The notes beneath the pieces were generated by a model. It saw only the letters and a list, made by a program, of their open reading frames with translations. It had not been told where the DNA came from and made no database searches. From assembly GCA_963556495.2 (NCBI GenBank), contig OY747713.1:35368961-35432960 (forward strand): 64,000 bases of DNA, read 5' to 3'. This DNA comes from Valencia hispanica. Taxonomy: Eukaryota > Chordata > Actinopteri > Cyprinodontiformes > Valenciidae. Numbering within the stretch: the stretch's first letter is position 1; each line of letters starts with the position of its first letter. Both the position numbers and the translations under genes were made by a program. Shown here in pieces: positions 11,600-21,276 of the stretch.

Positions 11600-12212
11600 A
11601 CTTGTCTGTTTTGCTTTTGTGTCTGAAAGCAATCTTCCGGACTTTGTCCGCATACCCTTTACCGGAAGTTTTACGGCTGAAGACCTAGTAACAAGAGCGG
11701 ACTTTTCGCGGTATGGTGTTTGCATTCAGATAGTCAGGTAATGTTCCAGGAAAGCTGGAAGGGTGTGGGGCGGTGTGGAAAAGGGGAGAGGGGCAGGGAA
11801 CGCTGTGAGCGCACACATTGATGACATATAAATGTCACTATTTTCCTTTCAACTTTTTCATCGATGTCTCTTAAGCGTTTCCATGTGCGCAAAATTGCAC
11901 ACATCACAAAGACGAGCGCTGCGAGTAGATCTGCAGTTTCGTCTACCATCTTTGCAATAATTCATTTGTTTTGGGAAATGACGTACGCCCGCCGCACTAA
12001 GTTTACGTAATATCCACCTAGAACCCCCCCCCACTCTCCCGCACCCCCCACCCCACAGATATTCATCAGGATCCTCTGGTAAATTTATTGCTGTGTGAAA
12101 GCAGCCGAAAGACAATGTTCCGGGAAAAACTGGCGTGTTTGAAAACACAACTCCGGTTAAAGACCGGATGGAATTGTCCGCAAATATTCCAGAACTTCTG
12201 TCTGAAAACGGC
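11600..12212 (-). mobile_element. DNA transposon family A, copy 1
   Basis: This segment aligns in inverted orientation with 26183-27392 over nearly its whole length. Landmarks: GTCTGTTTTGCTTTTG at one end, ACCATACCGCGAAAAGTCCG (in reverse), a conserved ATG-led short frame, and GTCTTTAACC(G/A)GAGTTGTGT near the other end. The ends carry only weak inverted similarity, so the superfamily is uncertain. Unlike copy 2 it lacks element B and so shows the empty site (about 11992, in AAGTTTACGT). Confidence 0.7.
11734..11949 (-). pseudogene. family A leader ORF (copy 1)
   Basis: The minus-strand frame starts MVDETADLLAALVFVMC and continues through a basic/acidic stretch (RTWKRLRDIDEKVERK). The same start, MADETADLLAVLVFV, occurs in copy 2 at 27023. 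Conservation of the ATG, hydrophobic segment and reading frame between two diverged copies suggests the N-terminus of a transposase or accessory protein of the parent element. The rest of the protein is missing. Function is inferred only. Confidence 0.45.
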
Positions 12213-12704
12213 TATAGTGAAATTACTTGGTGATCAGAAATGGACAATTGCAGTGATTTAGCTTCTACTTCATGAATGCTCACTGCAGGATTACAAGAGG
12301 AAATATTTTTTAATGGTGGTAATTATGCTTGTAAAGAGATGTAATTGGCTAAAATCAGTATTGTTGGGGTTAAAGCTTTATAGAAAGTGGTATTAGAAAT
12401 ACATCTCAAATCTCTCATTGGTCCTTCTGTAATTTAAAGATCTTATTATTGTGTGCTCATCAGTAGATGTAAGCATAAATGTGTCCAAATGAGCTTAACA
12501 ACACTTACTCACAAACATTAACATTAAGTGTAACACAATGCAGCAACAAGTGTGCTCCTCTTAAAAGTTAACAGTTGCAGATAACTAAAATATTTTCATT
12601 ATGTTTTGAAGATTCATGCTGTAAAGTGTTGGGAAATGTATGCTAACTGCTGGTACTGTGGTGTCTACTGTCCATCTTATGAGTCAAGGCTGTTTGTTAC
12701 TAAT
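12213..12704. other. unrecognised DNA
   Basis: Nothing recognised between family A copy 1 and the first base of the Tc1-A terminal repeat. Confidence 0.5.
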
Positions 12705-13040
12705 TAGAGTTGAAACCAGATATTTACATACACTTCAGAAAAAACACACACTGTTAAACATCAAATCACAGTAAACTTTGTTTGTTTTAGATCAATAAAT
12801 ATTAGCATATTTTTTGTATTTGTGAAATGTCAGAATGAAGAGTGATTTATGTATTTTCTATTTCTTTCATAACTCATAACTATACATACAATATGCTTAT
12901 TGTCACCCTAAAAAAAAGAAGAATCCAGATGATTCCATTCTGAGATTAAGAAGGTCAATTGAGTACATCTGAGATAATTGGCACACCAGTGGATGTATAT
13001 ACATGTACGCCCCAGACACAGACCGTCATTCTTTGACAGC

Positions 13041-13680
13041 ATGGGAAAATCGAGATAAATCAACTAAGACATCAGGAAAAGAATTGTGGACCTCCACACC
13101 TGTGGGTTATCCTCAGGTCCAATTTCCAGATGCCTGAAATTCCCACTTTCATCCATTCAGACAATAACAGACAAGTAGGCCTATAAAAAACATGGGAATG
13201 TACAACCATCATACCGCTTAGGAAGGAGATGGATTCTGAGTCCCAGGGAAGAGTATATTTGTGGTGTGAAATGAGCAAATAAACTCTAGAACAACAGCAA
13301 AAAACCTCGTGAAGATGCTGACTGAAACTGGTAGGACAGTGTCACTATTCACATTAAAACGAGTCCTATACCACCATGAGCTGAAAGGGAGAAGAAAGCC
13401 ATTACTTTAAAACCACTATAAAAAGCCAAACTACAGGGCAGACTTTCAATTGCACATATGGGCAAAAATATTAATTTCTGGATACATGTCTTGTGATCTG
13501 ACGAAATAAAAATGTGCCTGTTTGAGTTTGTGCAAGGAGGCCTACAAACCTGACCCAGTTACACCAATTCTGTCAAGAGGTGTGGGCCCAGATTCCACCT
13601 AACTATTGTAGAAAGCTTGTGGAAGGATACCCGAAGTGAAACAGTTCGGGGCTATTCTGCCAAATACTAAGGAAGTGTAC
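13041..13680 (+). pseudogene. Tc1-A transposase, degenerate and internally deleted
   Basis: It starts MGKSR followed by a stop, then keeps Sleeping-Beauty-family segments: a helix-turn-helix region (KNCGPPHLW...), LSPREE-like and TLKRVLYHHELKG-like stretches, KKPLL, and near the C-terminus LCKEAYKPDPV and YCRKLVEGYPK-like stretches in shifted frames. The central DDE catalytic domain is almost entirely missing: about 13420-13530 joins the linker to the C-terminal tail. Several in-frame stops are present, so it cannot make transposase. Confidence 0.8.
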
Positions 13681-13734
13681 AGACATTTTCCAAAATAATA
13701 GAATATCATGGAAAATTGTATTTCCTTCCTTCCT

Positions 13735-15560
13735 TCCATCCATCCATCTTCTTCCGCTTATCCGGGGTCGGGTCGCGGGGGCATCAGCTTAAGCAAGGAC
13801 ACCCAGACTTCCCTCTCCCCAGCCACTTGTTCCAGCTCCTCGGGAGGAATCCCAAGGCGCTCCCAGGCCAGCCGAGAAATATAGTCCCTGCAGCGTGTCC
13901 TGGGCCTTCCCCTGGGCCTCCTCCCGGTAGGACGTGCCTGAAACACCTCACCAGGGAGGCGTCCAGGAGGCATCCTGTGAAGATGCCCGAGCCACCTCAA
14001 CTGACTCCTCTCGGTGTGAAGGAGCAGCGGCTCTACTCTGAGCCCCCTCCGGATGACTAAGCTTCTCACCCTATCTCCAAGGGAGAGCCCAGACACCCTA
14101 CGGAGGAAACTCATTTCGGCCACTTGTATCCGTGATCTTGTTCTTTCGGTCACCACCCAGAGTTCGTGAACATAGATGAGGGTAAGAAAGTAGATCGACC
14201 GGTACAGCGCCCGCATAACTGCAGATGCCCTACCAATCCGTCTATCGATCTCCCGCTCCATTTCTCCCTCATTCGTGAACAAGACCCCCAGATACTTAAA
14301 CTCCTCCACTTGGGGAAGGACCTCATCCCCGACCCGAAGAAGGCACCCCACCCTTTTCCGGCTCAAGACCATGCCCTCGGATTTGGAGGTGCTGATTCTC
14401 ATCCCAGCCGCTTCACACTCACCTGCGGACCGCTCCAGCGAAAGCTGTAGATCACATTCCGATGAAGCCAACAGGACCACGCCATCTGCAAAAAGCAGAG
14501 ACCCGATCCTGAGGCCACCGAAACGGATCCCCTCAACACATTTGCTGCGCCTAGAAATCCTGTCCATGAAAGTTATGAACAGGATCGGTGACAAAGGGCA
14601 ACCTTGGCGGAGTCCAACTCTCACGGGAAACAAGCCCGACTTACTGCCGGCAATGTAAACCAAACTCTGGCACCGGTCGTACAGGGACCTAACAGCCCAT
14701 ATACAGGGGCCCGGTACCCCATACTCCCAGAACACCCCCCACAGGGCCCCCCGAGGGACACAGTCAAACGCCTTGTCCAAGTTTACAAAACACATGTAGA
14801 CCGGTTGGGAGAACTCCCACGCCTGGTGAGGGTTTAGAGCTGGTCCAGTGTTCCACGGCCAGGACGAAAACCGCACTGTTCCTCCTGGATCCGAGGTTCG
14901 ACTATCCGTCTGACCCTCCTCTCCAGAACCCCTGAATAGACCTTACCAGGGAGGCTCAGAAGTGTGATCCCCCTGTAGTTGGAACACACTCTGTGGTCCC
15001 CCTTTTTAAACAGGGGGACCACCACCCCGGTCTGCCAATCCAAGGGAACTGCCCTAGGGATTGAGGAGGTCTTCGAAGTATTCCATCCACCGACCCAAAA
15101 TGTCCCGCGTTGAGGTCAGCAGCACACCATCCCCACTGTAAACAGTGTTGGTTGCAGACCACTCCCCCCCCCCTGAGATGCCGGATGGTGGACCAGAATC
15201 GCTTAGAAGCCGTACGGAAGTCGTTCTCCATGGCCTCTCCAAACTCCTCTCCAAACTCCTCCCACGCCCGAGTTTTTGCCTCCGCGACCATCCGAGCCGC
15301 ACTCCGCCTGGCCCGCCGGTACCTATCAGCTGCTTCAGGGGTCGCACAAGCCAAAATGGCCCGATGGGACTCCTTCTTCAGCCTGACAGTATCCCTTACC
15401 ACTGGTGTCCACCAGCGGGTTCGGGGGTTGCCACCGCGACAGGCACTGACCACCTTGCGGCCACAGCTCCGGTCAGCCGCCTCGACAATGGAGGCGTGGA
15501 ACATGGCCCACTCGGACTCAATGTCCCCCGCCTCCCCCGGCATAATTCCAATTAATAACG
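13735..15560 (-). mobile_element. RTE/Rex3-type LINE, 5'-truncated
   Basis: The 3' end lies at the low coordinate: in reverse complement it runs CCGGATAAGCGGAAGAAGAT and ends in GGATGGAAGGAAGG units, the GATG-type tail of Rex3-like elements. The element is GC-rich compared with its AT-rich host DNA. The endonuclease domain is absent, so the copy is 5'-truncated, as usual for target-primed reverse transcription. It landed inside Tc1-B. Confidence 0.85.
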
Positions 15561-15594
15561 TTACTCTTTCATACATTATAGATGCAGGGCCCAC
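13758..15594 (-). pseudogene. Rex3-type reverse transcriptase, inactivated
   Basis: In order on the minus strand: a linker region (GGNPRTRWWTPVV near 15430, EYFEDLLNP at about 15060), then an abrupt join to MDWQTGVVVPLFKKGD (15043), so roughly the conserved stretch between them is deleted. Next come GFRPGRGTLDQL, then after a frameshift FVNLDKAFDCVPRG, LRQGCPLSP, LLFADGVVLLAS, KYLGVLFTNEG and the C-terminal RLPGEVFQARPTGRRPRG. The catalytic FADD box reads FADG (second aspartate lost, near 14480). The longest uninterrupted part is 13758-14876. Confidence 0.9.
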
Positions 15595-15811
15595 AGTGTA
15601 AACAATTTCAAGTATTTACTTGTTTATTTGTACATAATTTGGGCTTCCAGCTCATAAAAGCCACAAAACCAGGAATTCAAATCCATCATCTATGGAAGTT
15701 TAATGTTTTGAGTGGAATTATGGAAGTAAATAAACTTTTCCATGATATTCTATTTTTTTGGAAAGGGTCTGTATGTATACTTCTAACTTTGATGAAAGTA
15801 ATAAAACAATA

Positions 15812-15814
<3 letters not shown>

Positions 15815-15878
<64 letters not shown>
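15815..15878 (+). repeat. (TC)32 microsatellite
   Basis: 64 bases of uninterrupted TC in the 3' arm of Tc1-A, at a position where related elements read ATTCTCTCTAC. It probably expanded from that short motif. The Arg-Glu and Leu-Ser repeat frames over it are artefacts. Confidence 0.95.
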
Positions 15879-15879
<1 letters not shown>

Positions 15880-16162
15880 ACAGTTCACAAATACAAAATG
15901 TTTGTTCATATGTGTTGATCTAAAACAAAAAGTTTACTCTGATTAGATGTGACAGTAAAGAAAAACAAGTTGTAGTTCTTTTTTGAAGTGTTTTTAAATA
16001 TCTGGTTTCAACTATGTTTTTCAGGACTGTTTATTAATATACTTCACACCTAACCCTTCCCACCACAGTACACGATGCCCTATACACCCGAAACACTTAA
16101 ACTGGATTACTTATGGTGAGTAATGCCTGCACTCCTACCACTGCTGGATACACTCCATGGAT

Positions 16163-17058
16163 ATCAATCAGTCAGTCAGTCAGTCAGTCAATCTTTATTT
16201 ATAAAGCGCTTTTCATACAAAATTGCATCTCAAAGTGCTTTACAGATTAAAACTACCCCACATAAAACCACATTCCCATCCCTCCCCTAAAGAATAAAAA
16301 ATATGATCACAGTTAAAACCCCTTCCCTCCAAACCAACCATGCACTTATAATCAAAAATTAAAAGGACATAGGGCCGAGTACAGATGAGCCAGGTAAGGA
16401 AACACCATCAGAGGAGCCATCTGCACCGGCAGCAGTACATCAGCAGCAGCAGCCGAGGCACTGACACAGGGCACCTAGTGTTGGCAAGGCCAAGACCCCC
16501 ACCTCCACCCAAGCACTACCTAGAGAGCACCCAGGCAGCCACAGCCGATCACCGCTCCCGAGGCAGAGGGCTCCCATAGAGGAAACAGTGGAAGGAAGAT
16601 TAAATAACAGATTAAGATACAAAAATGCCTGGGATAATTGTGATAAGATTAAACATAAAACATTGATAAAATCTAATCAATTAAAACATTCAGAGCAATT
16701 AAACAGACAATAATAAATAGTAATCAGTTAAAAGCTAGGCCAAAAAGGTGTGTCTTGAGCCTGCTTTTAAAATCATGAACGTTTTCTGCGGTCCTGAAGT
16801 CCTCCGGCAGCCTGTTCCAGAGGTGAGGGCCATAATACTTAAGACGATTCACCATGACTGTGTGTCCTAAATTTTGTGGTGACAAGGAGACGGCTGCAAG
16901 AGGAGCCCAGAGACCGTGAGACTTCATAAGGTACAAGCAGTTCTGAAAGATAAGAAGGCCCAAGACCATTAAGACACTTAAAAACCATTAACAGAACCTT
17001 AAAATTTATCCTAAAACATACGGGGAACCAATGCAATGAGTTTAAAACAGCTGTAATG
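16163..17058 (-). mobile_element. L2-like LINE 3' end
   Basis: The 3' tail is at the low coordinate: CAGT repeats (about 16165-16190), then CAATCTTTATTTATAAAGCG and CAAAGTGCTTTACAG, a typical tail of fish L2-related LINEs. The minus strand upstream encodes the ORF2 C-terminus. The 5' end is truncated right at the border of Tc1-C (about 17058). Confidence 0.75.
16724..17036 (-). pseudogene. L2-like LINE ORF2 C-terminal fragment
   Basis: Two overlapping frames give the conserved C-terminal block of this LINE group. The first has HWFPVCFRINFKVLLMVFK and NGLGPSYLSELLVPYE (17036-16839). After a frameshift near 16880 come YYGPHLWNRLPEDFR and FKSRLKTHLFGLAFN (to 16724). No reverse transcriptase active site is present. 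Confidence 0.8.
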
Positions 17059-17935
17059 TGTGTAATATATATTAGGGTTGGACCACCTTTTGCCTTCAGA
17101 ACTCCTTAATCCTTCATGGCATAGATTCAACAAGGTACTGGAAACATTCCTCAGAGATTTTGGTCCATATTGACATGATAACATAACGCACTTGCTGCAG
17201 ATTTGCCAGCTCCACATCTATGATGCGAATATCTCGTTCCACCACATCCCAAAGGCGCTATATTGGATTAAGATCTGGTGACTGTAGAGGCCATTTGAGT
17301 AAAATGAACTCATTGCCATGTTCAAGAAACCAGTCTGAGATGATTCTAGCATTATGACATGGCTCATTATCCTACTGGAAGTAGCCATCGGAAGATGGGT
17401 ACACTGTGGTCATAAAAGGATGGACATGGTCAGCAACAATACTCAGGTATGCTGTGGCGTTGCAACGATGCTCAATTGGTACTAAGGGGCCCAAAGTGTG
17501 CCGAGAAAATGTCCTCCACACCCTCACACCACCACCACCAGCCTTAACTATTGATGCAAGGCAGGATGGACCCATGCTTTCATGTTGTTGATGCCAAATT
17601 CTGACCCTACCATCCGAATGTTGCAGCAGAAACCAAGACTTATCAGACAAGGCAACATTTTTCCAATCTTCTATTGTCCAATTTTGGTGACCCTGAGCAA
17701 ATTGTGCCTCATTTTCCTGTTCTTAGCTGACAGGAGTGGCTTCCTGTGTGGACTTCTGCTGCTGCAGCCCATCTGCCTCAAGGTTCGACGTGTTGTGCGT
17801 TCAGAGATGCTCTTCTGCATACCTTGGTTGTATCAAGTGGTTATTTGAGTTGCTGTGGCCTTTCTATCAGCTCGAACCAGTCTGGCCATTCTCCTCTGAC
17901 TTTTGGCATCAACAAGGCATTTTCGGCCTTCTAAT

Positions 17936-19213
17936 TCCTGCTCTCTGCAAGAATGGACTCTTTTCTCTTTCCCTCCCTACTGTTGTCTACTTCTGCATTA
18001 TTTTGTCTTGTCAACTATTTTTGGAGCCTTTTTCTGCATTCTCCCTCTGAAAGAACAATCTGGATCTGGTTCTGGTCAGCTGGTCTCTTAATACAATTAA
18101 TCAAATGTATTCCCGGAGAACGTCTAAAAGGGAGAGCATCGTGGAGGATCTCGTCTAAAAGGGAGAGCATCGTGGAGGATCTCGTCTCTCACTTTTGACC
18201 ATCAAGGACATTGGAAACATTTATATAATTGGATTCATGATAACCGGATATCTGCTGATTATCGCAAGGGAAATTTCTAAAGTATCAAAAACTTCAAGGT
18301 TAAAGGCAGCTATTGGCAGCCTGCCTGGTCTACAGGAAGGTTGCTGTGCTGTCAACACTCAGACTATTTGCGATGTGCGAGCAAAACTGGACTCATTTCG
18401 CTGCATGGGTAATAACTTGGAGAAGTTCTCAGCTGCCTGGAAGGTAATCGGACTCACAATTTGGCCATTTGGACTGAACTTGAACTACCGACAGACTCTA
18501 AGGCAAGAGAAAAAGTGATCTTCGCCTGTTTCTAAAACAATTTCTTATCTACTGGAATTCGATTCCCTGGTCTTGGTAGACCAAACAAAAAACTCCTTTG
18601 GATGTTTGTGCAAAAGGAAGCTCCATCCCACCCCACTCCCCCATCCCCCACATGAGCCTGTGAGCTCCCTGTGAACTCAGCCACAAGGTTGTATATGACA
18701 TCACAGGCGACAGACTCTGGGATTGAACTGAGAGGAGTTTCATGGTCTCACATTAATGCACACATACATGCATGCACGCTCATGCCACAGCTAAAGACAT
18801 GCACACACTCCTGGATTTCAACATGCTCGCGGTACCCTAAGACTCCTTCTCCCAATCCTGCAAAGTGGGCTAGTGGAGAGCGCTAAGTCGCGAACCCAGT
18901 CTGCCAAGTCTGTTATGATGTGTTGTGAATGATATATGTGCTTTCTATGTATTGAGGTGGGGGCTTTTTTAGCACCTAAGATGTGTCCTCCTATAGGGGA
19001 CCCATCTGGACATTTTTCCATCCCCCATCCCCATCCCCTGTCTATTTGTGAATCATTTCTATCTGCTAAAGGGGCACTGGTAGAGCTGGCAGTCACCACG
19101 GTCTTCCAAATCCTGTATTGTGTTAATATTTGTAAGTCTTTGTATGATCTTGGATTGGTTGCTCTTGAAACAGAATTTCCCCATGGGGATTATTAAAGTA
19201 TCTCTTATCTTAT
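17936..19213 (+). mobile_element. 1.28 kb retroposon-like insertion of unknown family
   Basis: It is flanked on both sides by Tc1-C sequence, so its borders are known within a few bases. The 3' end reads TTCCCCATGGGGATTATTAA, then AGTATCTCTTATCTTATCTTA, a short tandem tail like those of fish non-LTR retroposons. The interior has a 31-bp tandem duplication (18121-18182) and a frame at about 18195-18518. That frame has a strongly hydrophobic segment (IYIIGFMITGYLLIIAR), then a polar stretch ending LRQEKK. No reverse transcriptase is visible. It may be a SINE-like or ORF1-only derivative. Confidence 0.55.
18121..18182 (+). repeat. perfect 31-bp tandem duplication (2 copies)
   Basis: The unit starts CGTCTAAAAGGGAGAGCATC and is followed by GTGGAGGATCT, repeated exactly with no spacer. 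A third partial unit (CGTCT) follows. The length is not a multiple of three, so it shifts any frame that crosses it. Confidence 0.95.
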
Positions 19214-19683
19214 CTTAGAACTGCCGCTCACTGGATATTTTCCCTTTTTCGGACCATTCTCTGTAAACCCTAGAGATGGTTGTGCATGAAAATCCCAGTA
19301 GATCAGCAGTTTCTGAAATAGTCAGACCAGCCCATCTGGCACCAACAACCATGCCACGTTCAAAGTCACTTAAATCACCTTTCTTCCCCATTCTGATGCT
19401 CGGTTTGAACTGCAGCAGATCGTCTTGACCATGTCCATATCCCTAAATTCATTGAGTTGCCGCCATGTGATTGGCTGATTAGAAATTTGCGTTAACAAGC
19501 AGTTGGACAGTTATGTCTAATAAAGTGGTCAGTGAGTGTATAGGTGTGTGTGTGTGTGAGGATGAAATCAAGTATGGGGAGCTTAGCCACACTGAGATAC
19601 AGTAAAGAGAAGACATTGAACTGACGATGAGCGACAAACGTATATAAAATTGGATGCAAATGCTGAAAGATAATGTAAATAGG

Positions 19684-19910
19684 GATTGCTGTGGTTGGAG
19701 TTTGCATCAATGGGACACAACTGCAAGTCAACGACTTAATGCAATCTGCTGGGATTCCTTAAATAGAAAAGTTTTAAACTGATTGGTATGTATGTATGAT
19801 TGAACTGAAATGACTTTTCTTGTAAAGTGCCTTAAGATTACATCTGTGGTTAATCGGTTCTATATATATATATATATATAAACTGAATTGAACTGAAATT
19901 ATAAGCAGTC
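19684..19910 (-). repeat. LINE/SINE tail repeat F, copy 1 (inverted)
   Basis: In reverse complement it matches 24403-24620: TTCAATTCAGTTTATATATA, GGCACTTTACAAGAAAAGTC, ATTTAAGGAATCCCA, and CTCCAACCACAGCAATCCC. A (TA)n run (19861-19881) has expanded inside the tail. Confidence 0.8.
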
Positions 19911-21065
19911 ATTACTTACAGTAGGTTTCATTCATTGGGTGCTTAACCTTGAGCTAGTTCTTCTGAAGCGTAAACGTGCACTTCTCATGACGATTACACA
20001 GTTCAAAAATCTAATTTTGAACATTGTTTACAAAATAAAACTTGAAAACATGCCTAATACTCAGGTTATGAGAATTTTGGGTATCTGGTAGTAAAAAGAA
20101 ACGGACTGATGAGAGGTACTTGTAAGGTTTGTACAAGCTGATGTGTTACGTTTTCCATATGATGTTTGCACTACTATCCAAACTGGTTACTACAATTTCT
20201 AGTTTTAATTTTTAACACAATTGTGTTTAAAAAATGCTATGTTGCGTACAGTGGCATAATAAGTTAAAAAAATATCAGCAACTAATTATTATGTGATGCA
20301 TATAATCTGACTTTGATCAATAATATTGATTGCAATTTTATGCGATTAATTTAATATATAAATATATATATATATTTAAAATATTAATATATTAATATTT
20401 AATATTAAATGAGCTCCACCGGTCCCAAATGCTGAGATGCCACAAGCAATTTCTTTTTTTCAGAACTAGAAATTTTGTTTAAAATGTCTTGGATGTTTAG
20501 TTCCAATTTTATATCTTGTCAATTTTGTATCCGTTTCCTTCTCTCAGCAGTATACTTCAGGCAAAATAATATAACATTTTCCACAATCTCTTCTTGAAGA
20601 CAAAAGTCAAATTTCCTTGTAATGTTTCCCCTGTTTAAATAATTTGTTATTTAACCCTGTATGTCCAAATCCTAATCTAGATATAATTATTTGCTCCTTT
20701 TTGTTTTCCTCATTATACCAACTTTCCTTTCAATGTATAAGCCACCTACCAGTTATTTCTTCTTCTCATTGTTTCTGCCATCTTTCCTTGAACTTTTGAG
20801 GCTGCCCTTTTCTGTTCTGTGGGTTCTTTTATTTTAACATGTCTGAGCACGCTGGTTTTTATTGCAAACTGGTTTTATTTGTATTGGATGATTCGGAGAA
20901 AATAAAATGAAAACCGCCAAAAGAGTGAGGACGCCATCACGTCACATCGACTTGAAGACATCATCAAAATGCAAATTAGCACGTGACTTTATCTGGCGTC
21001 ATCTAGTGACTTTCTGGGTCAACTTCAGCTACTTTCTGTTGGAGACATTTGGCAACACTGGAGAA
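19911..21065. other. unrecognised AT-rich DNA
   Basis: Contains an AT-only stretch at about 20340-20410 with ATATTAAT motifs. I see no coding motif or element end. The segment just before 21066 is not shared with the other D copy. Confidence 0.5.
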
Positions 21066-21276
21066 CTCACTTACCTCTGAAATGTCCATAACAAAATACA
21101 AGCGCTTGCTGCTCGATAGCGCTTGGTGCTTTCCTCTTTGACTCGTGGTGACCATAGGCTAAGCGCATGCACAATTGTTGAGGTGGGGCTAGAGGGAGAG
21201 GGTATTTTGGGAGGGACCTTGATTGTGGGATTAAAAAAATCTCTCTCTCCCTCAGGTACTCCAGACAGCAGCTTTA
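21066..21276 (+). repeat. dispersed repeat D, copy 2
   Basis: Same orientation as copy 1 (6465-6680). It begins ACCTCTGAAATGTCCATAAC and ends CCAGACAGCAGCTTT. Divergence and small indels between the copies show that it is an old interspersed repeat rather than a recent duplication. Confidence 0.75.

Larger units (their letters stand above)
13678..15773 (-). mobile_element. Tc1-B copy 1, inserted in Tc1-A and carrying Rex3
   Basis: The termini are a near-perfect inverted pair of about 38 bp. The left reads TACAGACATTTTCCAAAATA and continues to ATCATGGAAAA. The right, in reverse complement, starts TACAGACCCTTTCCAAAAAA. The TA at each end is the Tc1 target dinucleotide. The segment 15573-15765 aligns with 44490-44679 of the second Tc1-B copy (shared landmark TTATTTGTACATAATTTGGG). 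The transposase region is gone, replaced by the Rex3-like LINE. Confidence 0.85.
12705..16014 (+). mobile_element. Tc1-A: Sleeping-Beauty-like Tc1/mariner relic
   Basis: The left end (from 12705, TA then GAGTTGAAACCAGATATTTA) and right end (AAATATCTGGTTTCAACTA, to 16014) are inverted copies. Inner direct-repeat-like motifs (ACACTTCAG, AAGTGT) resemble the IR/DR ends of the Sleeping Beauty group. The interior holds a stop-ridden transposase (13041-13680). It was split after AAGTGTA at 13678 by Tc1-B. Sequence resumes at 15774 with TGTATACTTCTAAC, exactly what the family reads there (AGTGTATGTAAACTTCTGAC). This is the oldest layer of the nest. Confidence 0.85.
17070..19391 (-). pseudogene. Tc1-C transposase, interrupted
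   Basis: The start MGKKGDL lies at 19391-19371, followed by the helix-turn-helix region as far as 19216. After the 1.28 kb insertion, coding resumes at 17935 and includes SDKSWFLLQHSDGRVRIW (first catalytic aspartate in SDKS, usually SDES), GGGGVRVWRTFSRHTLGPL, HVHPFMTTVYPSSDGYFQ, then a stop where family members read QDNAPCH, and SPDLNPI with a stop after it, and EECFQYLVESMP. The open stretch 17650-17372 is the best preserved part. Confidence 0.85.
17060..19540 (-). mobile_element. Tc1-C: third Tc1/mariner lineage, split by an insertion
   Basis: The 5' side lies at the high coordinate: TAATAAAGTGGTCAGTGAGT at about 19520-19538 is the terminal region. The transposase runs down to 17060 on the minus strand. 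The element is interrupted between 17935 and 19214 by a retroposon-like insertion; transposase sequence stops at ...AAGGCATTTTCGGC and resumes at GAACTGCCGCTCACTGGATA. Both halves match one well-known fish Tc1 lineage. Confidence 0.85.

Noticed and set aside
13716..14060. 114-codon plus-strand frame, and neighbouring plus frames to 15601
   Set aside because: Antisense shadows of the Rex3-type reverse transcriptase; GC-rich composition keeps other frames open.
15582..15946. Frames encoding Leu-Ser or Arg-Glu repeats
   Set aside because: Translation of the (TC)32 microsatellite.
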